Shown: piece by piece, positions 32,172-40,854 of the stretch
How the letters are laid out: every line of letters begins with the position of its first letter
Numbering within the stretch: the first letter of the stretch is position 1
Assembly: GCA_964384025.1 (NCBI GenBank)
Contig: CAYLJJ010000057.1
Span: 1 to 43,719 of the forward strand
Direction: 5' to 3'
DNA: 43,719 bases
DNA from: CAYLJJ01 sp964384025
GTDB taxonomy: Bacteria; Myxococcota_A; Bradymonadia; UBA7976; UBA1532
Translations under genes and position numbers: made by a program
The notes under the pieces: generated by a model
Seen by the model: only the letters and a program-made list of their open reading frames with translations
Told to the model about the DNA's origin: nothing
Database searches by the model: none

Positions 32172-33773
32172 ATGCGCCATAAGCGGGGGATGACCCTCAT
32201 CGAGATTTTGGTCGTAGTAGCGATCCTGGGCCTGATGATGGCGGCCCTTCTCTTCTATCTCTTAGGAAACGATGATCGTCGCTGTCGTCTGGAGGCGGAG
32301 CGTTTGGCCGCCTTTCTTCAAGGAACTGCTAATGAAGCGGTGATGCGAGATGGCGCGACACGAGCAGCGCTCTCCTTTTCAGAACAGAAAGGGGTCCAAG
32401 AGTTGGCCCAGATGGGAGCCGCTGTCACAGGCTCTCTCTGGAGGCTCGATGAGCATGTTGGACCTCATAAAATCAGACAGCCGGTACGAATGACCCTACT
32501 GACGATCCCCTCGGGAGAGGTCAGCACAGAGATCGGCTGGCTACTCTTTGACGCGGGCCGGACCCAGGGAGGGGTGGTGATCCTGGAGCTGAATGAGGCG
32601 GTTTGGTCTGTCATCGTTCCTGGAGGAGAGGCGGCGATCTATACGGAGCGAGGTCGCGCTCGCCTACCCCAAGGTACACAATCCCCCAAGCGAAATCAGT
32701 TTAGGCCCCAAGGTTGGTCGGAGACCTTAGCAACAGGAGATCCTCCCCGCTTTCCTCCTGCACCTTCAGCTCGCCCCAAGCCACAAGAGCCTTCCTCTTC
32801 TCCCCCTCCGCCAGATCCTCCTTCTCCGACTGAGGAGCCAGATCCTCCCCCCGAGTTTCCTGATTTGGGGCTACCCCAACCTGACGCGGCTTTGCCTCTC
32901 CCTGACGCCCTGCTTCCCGAGGAGAAGCTCGACGAGGCGATCTTAGATGAGGGGGTCCCTGATGAGGGGACCCCACCAGAGTGTCAACGAGATGAGGATT
33001 GCATAGAACCCTATGAGCGCTGCCACCCTGAAGAGCAGGTCTGCCTCCTTGACTTCACTGGAGAGGGTTTTCGAATCAGCCAAGTACGGGTCACCGCCCC
33101 TGCGGAACTTTCTGAGTTTATCCAAGCGATCTTCAACCGCTATATCTACGACTTTGATTACAACTTTCTGGTCTATCTGGATCGCAACCAGTCAGGAATG
33201 CCGGGTGTTGAGGAGCCTCGTCATGCTTGGATCATTCAGGGACAGCCCAGCGGAGGGGGGGGGCTGACCATGTCCTTCTCTCCCAACCCCGATCTGCCTG
33301 TCGTTCAGGGCATCGCTCAGCCGATGGCAGCTTGCTCTGAATTTGATGTCTGTTATGAGATCCAGCCTATGGAGGAGTATATCCACCTCTTCCTGCCCAA
33401 GCCCAAATCGAGCGATGGAGAGTCTCCGGTAGGAGAGTGCAACTATCAATCGCTCTCGGTGGTGGCCTCGGTTCAAGTGCGGATACGCCTTGAAGAGGGG
33501 CGGCCTTCAGCGGCCCTCAGCCTGACAGGCATCATCACTCCAGACGCAGCACACCGTTTGGAGATCGTTCATCGAGAGACCAATATGCGCTTTGAGGATC
33601 TCCTGGATATCTACAATGTAGACGCCGAAGAGGACAGCAACGGGGATGGTCAGCCAGATGCTTGGCAGTTTGTCTTTGAGGGAGACTCTCTCTCTGCTCA
33701 TGTGGTGGGTAACCTCGCCGCAGGGGTGGGGCGTACCCCACCCTACTGCTCAATCCCCCGAAGTCGGCGCTAA
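32172..33773 (+). CDS. GspH-like pseudopilin fused to a large C-terminal domain
   Basis: The N-terminus is a prepilin signature: RHKRG-MTLIEILVVVAILGLMMAALLFYLL, with cleavage after Gly and Glu at +5, followed by a GspH/FimT-like region to about residue 190. It then departs from the family: a Pro/Glu-rich linker (about 195-268), a four-Cys D-x-D-C motif (C-x6-C-x6-C-x6-C, about 270-290) and a domain of about 240 residues (FRISQVRVTAP to WQFVFEGDSLSA). The total of 533 residues is about three times a normal pseudopilin. The C-terminal domain resembles that of the next gene. No type II secretion genes are adjacent. A specialised pilus or secretion tip protein is an inference. Confidence 0.8.
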   Translation: MRHKRGMTLIEILVVVAILGLMMAALLFYLLGNDDRRCRLEAERLAAFLQGTANEAVMRDGATRAALSFSEQKGVQELAQMGAAVTGSLWRLDEHVGPHKIRQPVRMTLLTIPSGEVSTEIGWLLFDAGRTQGGVVILELNEAVWSVIVPGGEAAIYTERGRARLPQGTQSPKRNQFRPQGWSETLATGDPPRFPPAPSARPKPQEPSSSPPPPDPPSPTEEPDPPPEFPDLGLPQPDAALPLPDALLPEEKLDEAILDEGVPDEGTPPECQRDEDCIEPYERCHPEEQVCLLDFTGEGFRISQVRVTAPAELSEFIQAIFNRYIYDFDYNFLVYLDRNQSGMPGVEEPRHAWIIQGQPSGGGGLTMSFSPNPDLPVVQGIAQPMAACSEFDVCYEIQPMEEYIHLFLPKPKSSDGESPVGECNYQSLSVVASVQVRIRLEEGRPSAALSLTGIITPDAAHRLEIVHRETNMRFEDLLDIYNVDAEEDSNGDGQPDAWQFVFEGDSLSAHVVGNLAAGVGRTPPYCSIPRSRR

Positions 33774-33839
33774 ACCCTCTAAGCCTGATGGTATGCTTTC
33801 TGCTGAGCCCCGCCCTGAATCATGATGATGAGGTCCGAG

Positions 33840-34973
33840 ATGTATAGACTCCTCCTATTGATCCCAACCTTAGCCCTGCTCCTCTCTGCCTGTGATGATG
33901 GAGAGGGCTCAACGAGTCTGACCACAGATGACGCCGCTGTCACCGCCGATCAGAATGCGGGGGGCGGAGGGGTGCAGGACAGCGGCGCCGCAGGAGCTCC
34001 GGTAGACAGCGCTCTAGAACAAGATCAAATTCTCCTGGATCAGGGTGGTGACGTTGTCCTGATCTCTGACATGAATGTCAGCCAAGATACCGAACCTCAG
34101 CCTGACCTCCAAGCTGACATCTCTGTCATAGACGCTGCCCTAGATGTCGCCCCTGATCTACTCGCCTTGGATTCAGCCTTCCCTCCTCAATTGGACACGG
34201 GCCTTGCCTGCGAGCCTGGCGGGGATCAGTGCGGCGCCAGCCACTCCTGTATGGGAGGAATTTGCCGTGTTGATCCACGCCCCAACTATTTTCGTTTGGT
34301 TCAGGTGGGCACAGATGAGGAGCCGGGTGTCCTCGCTCCTGTTACAGCAGCGGCTATCTTAGAAGGCATGTTAAATTCCACTGTCGCCATGGGTGAGCTG
34401 AATCTCCTCTTTGAACCTGGAGGTTATGATGAGAGCGACCGTTACCTCTTTAGCGTCGGGAACGGAATTGAAGAGACCGGGACCTATGCTTTCAACCATA
34501 ATCTACCCATCCAGGGCTACCCAGGGTTCTGGTACCAAGATAACCAGTGGTTCTCTGAAGGGCCAGTGGAGTTTATGCTCAATGTCCCCTCCAGCCGAGT
34601 TAACGTAGAGCTGGAAGATGGCACCACCGAATCACGCATTTGTTGGGTACGCTTCCCCGCCACCGTTGAGATCTCTATCCAGGTACATGAAAATGATGGT
34701 GCCTTAACTCTGGAGATCACTTTGAACGGTTATCTGCGGCAGTCAGATGTAGAACAGGTCGCTTTTAACTTAAATGGCAGCGAAATTAGGCTCGCTGATT
34801 TCCTCATCAACGAGCCTCTGAGCCACGATGCTGATGAGGATGGTGAACTCGACAGCTACAGTTTCGCCATCGAGAAGATCAGAGCTGAGCCGATCCTCTT
34901 TAGCGATCCCAACGAAGAGCGTAACCCCAGCCCAGAAGATCTGAGTCCTCCAGAGTGTTTCGGGGGGGGGTGA
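33840..34973 (+). CDS. Lipoprotein with four-Cys motif and domain shared with the preceding pseudopilin
   Basis: ATG 33840 is supported by GAGG 6 nt upstream and gives MYRLLLLIPTLALLLSAC, a lipoprotein signal; ATG 33822 is also in frame. A disordered Asp/Gln-rich segment follows, then CEPGGDQCGASHSCMGGICR, a common surface-lipoprotein motif of Myxococcota-like bacteria. The remaining 235 residues (YFRLVQVGTDEE to SYSFAIEKIRAEP) share layout with the end of the pseudopilin-fusion protein, including an Asp-rich D-x-D-E-D-G-x-x-D near the end. The two are probably functional partners or paralogues. No known family was recognised. Confidence 0.75.
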   Translation: MYRLLLLIPTLALLLSACDDGEGSTSLTTDDAAVTADQNAGGGGVQDSGAAGAPVDSALEQDQILLDQGGDVVLISDMNVSQDTEPQPDLQADISVIDAALDVAPDLLALDSAFPPQLDTGLACEPGGDQCGASHSCMGGICRVDPRPNYFRLVQVGTDEEPGVLAPVTAAAILEGMLNSTVAMGELNLLFEPGGYDESDRYLFSVGNGIEETGTYAFNHNLPIQGYPGFWYQDNQWFSEGPVEFMLNVPSSRVNVELEDGTTESRICWVRFPATVEISIQVHENDGALTLEITLNGYLRQSDVEQVAFNLNGSEIRLADFLINEPLSHDADEDGELDSYSFAIEKIRAEPILFSDPNEERNPSPEDLSPPECFGGG

Positions 34974-35028
34974 CAACGCCCTTGGCTCCCGATATCTTGA
35001 TCCCTATCAATCAAGAGGGGAGTCAACC

Positions 35029-35511
35029 ATGGAGATTTCAGATGGCTTGGTGGTCACGATTGAATACAGCCTGAGAAGCGCAGAGGGCTTACTCCTAGAG
35101 TCCTCTGAAGAGCAGGGTCCCCTCACATTTAAGATGGGTTCAGAGCGCATCCTCCCTGGTCTAGCTAAGGCGATGAAGGGGATGCGGGTGGGTGAGCAAC
35201 GCGAGGGCTTGATCCCCCCTGGCGAGTTGGTCCCTCGCGAGTTTACCAGCAGCCGCGTCGTTCCGCTGGAGGAGTTCCCCGATGGGATGTCTCCCGCCCT
35301 GGGAGATCGTTTCCAGGCCAAGGGTCAGGATAGCAAACCAGTGCTCTTTGAGGTGATTCAATGTGATGAGGGCAGCGTCACTGTCCAGCTCCTCCACGTC
35401 TATCACGAGAAGGAGCTGCACTATTCGATTAAGGTCCTCGCCGCCCGGCGCTCTAACCTGCCCCCTCCTCCTCCCATCGATCTACCCGATATGAGCCCCC
35501 TGTTAGAGTAA
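35029..35511 (+). CDS. FKBP-type (SlyD-like) peptidyl-prolyl isomerase
   Basis: The 160-residue protein starts ISDGLVVTIEYSLRSAEGLLLESS, then GPLTFKMGSERILPGLAKAMKGMRVGEQ, IPPGELVPREF, and LLHVYHEKELHYSIKVL. This is the FKBP fold with the inserted flap of the SlyD type, but without the His-rich tail. A GGGGAG site precedes the ATG. A proline-rich C-terminus (LPPPPPIDLPDMSPLLE) is coded by the first copy of a 39-bp tandem repeat, and the stop seems to be a C-to-T change relative to the second copy. Confidence 0.87.
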   Translation: MEISDGLVVTIEYSLRSAEGLLLESSEEQGPLTFKMGSERILPGLAKAMKGMRVGEQREGLIPPGELVPREFTSSRVVPLEEFPDGMSPALGDRFQAKGQDSKPVLFEVIQCDEGSVTVQLLHVYHEKELHYSIKVLAARRSNLPPPPPIDLPDMSPLLE

Positions 35512-35553
35512 ACTATCGATCTGCCTGATATGAGCCCCCTGTTAGAGCAAACT
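35476..35553. repeat. 39-bp tandem duplication at the end of the FKBP gene
   Basis: Units 35476-35514 and 35515-35553 differ at three positions: two are synonymous in the FKBP frame and the third turns CAA in copy 2 into the TAA stop in copy 1. The unit is a multiple of three, so both copies lie in the same frame. Confidence 0.85.
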
Positions 35554-38500
35554 TTAGAGATCGATGAATTGAACGCTGGTTCCAGCGAGGATAAGGCGCT
35601 CCTCTCGGTTATTCTCCTCTTCACCAAGATCTAGATAGCGGACCTGGACACTGACACCCTCAAGCTCTGCGATGGGCAGACTGATGGGACCAAAGGTAGG
35701 AGGCAAGCTGACCCGATCAAAGGGAGGGCCGCCTTCAAGCTCCAGATAGAGCTGGGCTCCAATGGCATCTCCCGCCCCAGAGCTCGGATCATCGCTGCGG
35801 CGTACGCTCACGAAGATATAGCGAAGCTCAGGCCGCAGCAAGCTTAGGTTGGAGCGAAAGTAGCGTAGCCCTTGCTCTGTCGCTAAGAGCAGATCCACAT
35901 CGCCATCAAGGTCCAGATCTCGCGCCAAGAGAGCTGAGACACCAGAAAGTTCAGGGAGCCCTGGCCAATCTCGGGCTTGATAGCCCGCCTCGGTCCAGGT
36001 CCAAATTTGAAGCCCTCCAGTTCCAAAGATCAGGATCTCGTCTCGGTTGTCTCCATCTAAATCGGCCAGTCTAAGCCCCCCATCCATTCCAGCCCCTAGG
36101 GTTTGGGGAGCCTCATCTAAGAGCTCAAGCTGAGCACCCAAGGTCAACACCTCTAGGCTGGCGTCTCCATCTGGATCTCCTAAGGCGAGGTGGTGACCTG
36201 GCATCTGCTGAGTTTGCACTGAGAGGAAGCTTTGATCACGCTGTCCGTGCCAGATCTGAAGCCCCGCTTCGCCGATGGCCAAAGCATCAAGGACTCCATC
36301 ATCATTGAGAGGCAGAAGCTCAACCTGAGCTGCCTCACTGAGACGCGCACAGGGGTTCTCATCAGGGCATTCATCTAGAGTGCTGATCGCCCCATTTTGA
36401 AAACTGCCATCGTTGAGCCCCAAGAAGAGCCCCTGTAGCTCTCCCTGAAGCAGGAGATCCAGGCGGCCATCTCGATTGACATCTCCTACAGAAGCGGCGC
36501 GGCTTCGCGGAGGTAAGCCTGTGTTCTCCACCTGGAGTAAGGCACCGCCCTGCTCCTGAAGCCAGACGCTGCTCTGCTCGCCTAAGAAGATCAGATCAGC
36601 GTCTCCATCGCTGTCAAAGTCCCCTTGAACTACATCGCTGAAGCCCTTTGGGAGCTCCAACGGCTGTTGTTCATAGCCAGCTGCTCCTAAGATAAGACGC
36701 AGTGAGACGCTCTCAGGGCGATCACTGAGGGCCAGGAGGTCTAACCTTCCATCGAAATTGCTGTCCTCTACGCCAAGCCAGCTGATCCCTGTTATGCCCT
36801 CTAAGCCCAACTCAGAGGGGGCCACCTCACCAAATTCCAGGATTGAGACCTCAATATCCTGGGGCTCGGTCTGATTCTCTAAGGTATCACTGGCCTCTAT
36901 ATGGAGAAGGCGGTCTGGACCTACAGGAACCTGAGAGGCAAACCAGGTCCCCTGAGCATGATTGATCACAGCGGCTTGACCATTGACACTGATCTGCTCT
37001 ACCCCACCACCGCCCGGATCATTGACTCGACCAGTCACCGAGAGGGGGGGAGAGATCGCTGCGCCTGGAGCAGGGTGCTCTATCTCGACCACAGGAGGCA
37101 TCCGATCCAAAGTAACCTCAACCTGAGCGTTGGCTTGATTTCCCACCAAGTCCTCAATTTCAATCTCCAAGATGACTCGGGGAGGATCCCCCTCAACCCG
37201 ATCAAGGATGTTGACTCGTCTACGGATCTCAGACCATCCAGGCCGCGATGAAGGGCTGGGGTTGACCACGCTTCCATCGATGCGAGCGCTGCGCAGCCCA
37301 GAGGCCAGATCGCTGACCTCAGCGACGATCTCCACCTCATCTTCAGCGGTGATCAGGAAGGCCGCGCTGTTCATCGTGATCAGAGGGTCTACCGTGTCCA
37401 CATAGAAGCTGTACTCCAACTCTCGCATATTGCCCGCCTGATCCATAAGTTGGACTCGGACCGTCTGCTCACCATCAGCAAAATCCTCTCTCATTTCAAA
37501 GCGAAGATCCTCTTGGATGGGGACAGCTCTCAGACCGATGAACCTCATAGAGTTGACTGAGCAGACCCCATCTCTGATCTGACCGGAAAGGAGAGTCCCC
37601 TCTGCCCCTCCGCCCAACCAGGACTGATCTGGATGATCCCAATCCAGGGTTGGGGCTTGGCGATCAACATCAATCAACTGCTGTGCTGAGCTGCTCAGGC
37701 CCACGCGGTTGGTGGCCTGAGCCTCCAGTAGAAAGTCTGCTTGTTCCAAACCGGAGATCTCCAAAGGGACCTCCAAACAGAAATTTCCATTGTCTTGGAC
37801 AAACACTTCCAGGCCGTTGAGGGTAACAGCCTCACCGAGCCCACTCTCTGGATCCCGAGCCAGCCCACAGACCGAGAGATGCTCAGCGCGGGTACACTGG
37901 AGGAGCAGACCAGCCTCCTGAAGCTCCTGAACCTCCACCTCGGGAGGGGTTGCGTCATAGAGGATCTGAAAATCGAACTCAAAATGAGAGCCCAGAGTGT
38001 CCGCCTCCAGCGTGGCTGTATACTCCCCTGGCTCAGGGAGGTTGAGATCGATTTGGAAGTGTTCTCCCTGAAGGCTGGCTTCTACCGGCTGCTCACCCAG
38101 GCGCAGAGTCACTGAGTTTACACCGGGGCAGATACTGCCTTGGATTTGAGAATTCGCTGAGGAGAGATAGACAATCCCCTCTTCCAGTTGGCCTGGAGCA
38201 GCTCCTGTCAAGGCCGCGCAAGCCTCCTCCACCTGCATCTCTACCCGCACCGTCTCACAGCGGTTATTGCCCACTTGATCTGTGACACAAACCCGGAGTT
38301 GGTTCTCTCCCTCACGGAGTTCTACGTTCTGAGAGAAATCTCCAGCCCGATCGGTATAGATGGCGGGATCCTCTCCGTAGGTCAGGGTTCCCTCAGCGGA
38401 GATCACCTGGATGATCACTGGCGCGTGGTTGAGCGCAGCCTCCTCGCTGACATGACCCCGCAGTAAGATCTGATCTGTCCCAACCCGATCACCATCTTGA

Positions 38501-39441
38501 GGAGCTAGGATCTGAAGATCAGGAGGTTGGCTATCCATCTCCAAGCGCAGCGAGACCTCTTGAGAGCTGTTGCCCAGTTCATCCTCAACCTTGAGCCGAA
38601 AGAGGTTCTCCCCCTCTTGAAGCTCAAGGCGCAGCTCAGCGCTCTGATCCTCAAACCAGCGAAGCCCCTCATCCCACAGCTCATCATTAAGGAATAGCTT
38701 GGGGAGGAAGTGCTCATCATTGACCTGGAATCGTACAAGATAGGAGCTGTTGGCGGTGAGATCTTCTCCTGTCTGGGGGCGGCTCAACTCCAACACCGGC
38801 GCGGTGCTGTCTCGGCTGATCTCCAGCTCAAGTTCACAGCGCTCTCCATCTGGATCTTCAACCTGGAGTTGGATCGGGTTAAGACCCTCATCCAGCTCAA
38901 GATCTCCGCTGTAGCCTCCCTCCTCGTCCAGCTCAAGCACCTCTCCATTGAGGCGCACATCCAGGGCCTCTAGAGGAGTATCAGGATCTGAGACTCTCAG
39001 TTGAACCTCTACATGATCCTCTCGAGTCAGAGACTCCTCAGGGAGAGGGCTGAAGATCTCACATTGGGGAGCGACAGGAATGGGTACAAGATCAGGCCTG
39101 ATTTCGAGGCCTCCTTGATCTTGGATACCCTCATCCTCAATAAACAGATCTCCAGCCTCTGGAGAGCTGAGATCCTCCTCAATGACATCGGGAACAGAGA
39201 GATCGTTGAGCCTCTCATCGGGGAGATCTTCATCTTCTGAACTCTCTCCATCCGCTTCACCTTCTGCGTCGCTGCCTCCCTGAGGGAGGAGACAGATACC
39301 ATCCTGGCAGATCCCCCCTTCACAGTCGCTGTCGCTGCTGCAGTTCTCTGGATCCAGCATCAGGCTACAGGCCGAGAGGCTCAGAATCAGAGAGAGTCCT
39401 GTAAAGAAACGAAAAAGGATTGAAATCATGAAAGTCCTCAT
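35554..39441 (-). CDS. Giant surface lipoprotein, Ig-like repeats and VCBS/FG-GAP propeller
   Basis: ATG 39441 (or 39429) follows the GAGG of the upstream stop region and gives a lipoprotein signal ending LSLSAC, then CSSDSDCEGGICQDGIC. An acidic linker leads to a long series of Ig/cadherin-like units (SREDHVEVQLRVSDPD-type, LEISRDSTAPVLELSRP, TVRVEMQ, VTGRVNDPGGGGVEQISVNGQA). The C-terminal 450 residues hold FG-GAP blades with Asp motifs (DSNFDGRLDLLAL, GDFDSDGDADLIFLG, GDVNRDGRLDLLL, DLDGDNRDEILIFG, DLDLDGDVDLLLA). At about 1295 residues it is the largest gene here. It probably extends from the outer membrane as an adhesin or signal receiver. It is last in the kinase-like/PEGA operon. Confidence 0.85.
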   Translation of the reverse strand: MRTFMISILFRFFTGLSLILSLSACSLMLDPENCSSDSDCEGGICQDGICLLPQGGSDAEGEADGESSEDEDLPDERLNDLSVPDVIEEDLSSPEAGDLFIEDEGIQDQGGLEIRPDLVPIPVAPQCEIFSPLPEESLTREDHVEVQLRVSDPDTPLEALDVRLNGEVLELDEEGGYSGDLELDEGLNPIQLQVEDPDGERCELELEISRDSTAPVLELSRPQTGEDLTANSSYLVRFQVNDEHFLPKLFLNDELWDEGLRWFEDQSAELRLELQEGENLFRLKVEDELGNSSQEVSLRLEMDSQPPDLQILAPQDGDRVGTDQILLRGHVSEEAALNHAPVIIQVISAEGTLTYGEDPAIYTDRAGDFSQNVELREGENQLRVCVTDQVGNNRCETVRVEMQVEEACAALTGAAPGQLEEGIVYLSSANSQIQGSICPGVNSVTLRLGEQPVEASLQGEHFQIDLNLPEPGEYTATLEADTLGSHFEFDFQILYDATPPEVEVQELQEAGLLLQCTRAEHLSVCGLARDPESGLGEAVTLNGLEVFVQDNGNFCLEVPLEISGLEQADFLLEAQATNRVGLSSSAQQLIDVDRQAPTLDWDHPDQSWLGGGAEGTLLSGQIRDGVCSVNSMRFIGLRAVPIQEDLRFEMREDFADGEQTVRVQLMDQAGNMRELEYSFYVDTVDPLITMNSAAFLITAEDEVEIVAEVSDLASGLRSARIDGSVVNPSPSSRPGWSEIRRRVNILDRVEGDPPRVILEIEIEDLVGNQANAQVEVTLDRMPPVVEIEHPAPGAAISPPLSVTGRVNDPGGGGVEQISVNGQAAVINHAQGTWFASQVPVGPDRLLHIEASDTLENQTEPQDIEVSILEFGEVAPSELGLEGITGISWLGVEDSNFDGRLDLLALSDRPESVSLRLILGAAGYEQQPLELPKGFSDVVQGDFDSDGDADLIFLGEQSSVWLQEQGGALLQVENTGLPPRSRAASVGDVNRDGRLDLLLQGELQGLFLGLNDGSFQNGAISTLDECPDENPCARLSEAAQVELLPLNDDGVLDALAIGEAGLQIWHGQRDQSFLSVQTQQMPGHHLALGDPDGDASLEVLTLGAQLELLDEAPQTLGAGMDGGLRLADLDGDNRDEILIFGTGGLQIWTWTEAGYQARDWPGLPELSGVSALLARDLDLDGDVDLLLATEQGLRYFRSNLSLLRPELRYIFVSVRRSDDPSSGAGDAIGAQLYLELEGGPPFDRVSLPPTFGPISLPIAELEGVSVQVRYLDLGEEENNREERLILAGTSVQFIDL

Positions 39442-39449
39442 AAAAAACC

Positions 39450-40823
39450 TCAGAATTCGATCCGGCCTACGGCGAGCCCACCCTCTTTTAGGGGCTGCCA
39501 AGTGACAGAGGGGCTGTCCTTTCCTAAGAGAAAGGTGAGGACAGCGCCGGTCGCAGCGATAGCGACACCGCTGCCCAAGAGGAGATCTGTGGTCAAGCTC
39601 TGACTGCGAACATCATCAGCCAACTCCAACTCACGATCCCTCTGCACACAGTAGGGGTCTTGGCGGCAGTCGTTCAGCTCTGAGTCTGTTCCTGTTGCCA
39701 TAAAACCGGTCACACCGCCCCCCAAGATAACCGCCCCACCGAGGCCCATCAGGACCCAGCCCAAGGTCTCTCGCTTAAAGCCTCCTCCAGTGCTCTTCCC
39801 TGCTCCAGTCTCTTTTCCTCCTCCCTGTACGGGAGGGATCTTTGTGCCCTTCTCCTCCAACTCAATCTCCAAGCGATTGAGCTGCTCCTCTTGGATGTTG
39901 ATCAGCTCTCGGTGGAGGATTCGCTCTCCAAGGCGCAGCTCAAGTTGGTGGCTCCCAGCAGAGAGAGAAAGTCGAGGGAGAGGGCTGCGGCCCTTGGGAG
40001 AGCCATCGATAAAGACCTCCACCTCTCGATTGATGTTCAGCAGCAACTCGCCGGGGGGGCTGCCCTTCTTGAGCTTGAGATGGATGATCAAAGGGGAGTT
40101 GGCGCTGTGGCTGGACTTAAGCGTAAAACTTTGGCTCATCGATTGATAGCCCGCCTTCTCCAGGCGAACAGTGTGAGGTCCTGCTCTGAGACCCTGGTTT
40201 ATCGGAGCCAATCCCAACTGCTCACCCTCATCAAAATAGACGCGAGCCCCTGGAGGATCGCTCTTGATCATCACTAAAGGGAGGATGGCGATCATCGGCA
40301 CGATCACCTTCATATTGGACTTGGCTTTTAGATTGACCACCCGCTTCTGGGTACGATGCCCCTTCATCTTCAGATACAGGGTGTGTCGTCCAGAGGCGAC
40401 AGGGAGCTTGATGGGGGTCTCTCCCCGAGGAGGGTTATTCAGCTTATCGAGATAGACCGTCGCTCCTGGGGGCTCGCTCAGGAGTTCTACTACGGCCCAG
40501 CTTCTGAGCTTAGCCTCCAATGCCTTAATACGCGCTCTGCTGCCCTCTGCATCATCAGGCCCAGTTGCGATGTATCGATTGTAGTAGATGATCGCTTGGG
40601 GGAGATCATCCATCGCTTCGTACACCTTGGCGATGTTAAAGAGCATTAAGGGGTGGTTGCTCAGCTCATGAGCTTCGCGAAAGGCAGCCAGCGCTTGAGG
40701 GTAACGCTTGGCTGAATAATTCTGGCTGCCCTCCATAAAGAGCCGCCGAGCCCGCTCGTTGGGAGCTTGTGCCTGGGCAAAGCTCATCAACAGCGCGAAG
40801 AGGAGCACTCCGAGTCGAATCAT
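39450..40823 (-). CDS. TPR protein with three PEGA domains and a membrane anchor
   Basis: The 457-residue protein has a signal-like N-terminus (MIRLGVLLFALLMSFAQA), a TPR region (ARRLFMEGSQNYSAKRYPQALAAFREAHEL, PLMLFNIAKVYEAMDDLPQAIIYY), and three PEGA units, each of the form EPPGATVYLDK, DPPGARVYFDEGE, INREVEVFIDGSPKG. A Gly/Lys linker and two C-terminal helices (WVLMGLGGAVILGGGVTGFMA, LTTDLLLGSGVAIAATGAVLTFLLG) anchor it. PEGA domains occur in surface-layer and sensing proteins. It lies between the kinase-like gene and the giant lipoprotein gene, whose start is 8 nt after its stop. Confidence 0.85.
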   Translation of the reverse strand: MIRLGVLLFALLMSFAQAQAPNERARRLFMEGSQNYSAKRYPQALAAFREAHELSNHPLMLFNIAKVYEAMDDLPQAIIYYNRYIATGPDDAEGSRARIKALEAKLRSWAVVELLSEPPGATVYLDKLNNPPRGETPIKLPVASGRHTLYLKMKGHRTQKRVVNLKAKSNMKVIVPMIAILPLVMIKSDPPGARVYFDEGEQLGLAPINQGLRAGPHTVRLEKAGYQSMSQSFTLKSSHSANSPLIIHLKLKKGSPPGELLLNINREVEVFIDGSPKGRSPLPRLSLSAGSHQLELRLGERILHRELINIQEEQLNRLEIELEEKGTKIPPVQGGGKETGAGKSTGGGFKRETLGWVLMGLGGAVILGGGVTGFMATGTDSELNDCRQDPYCVQRDRELELADDVRSQSLTTDLLLGSGVAIAATGAVLTFLLGKDSPSVTWQPLKEGGLAVGRIEF

Positions 40824-40854
40824 GCGTCGCCGCCTCCGAGGCCTTGGAGCTGCC

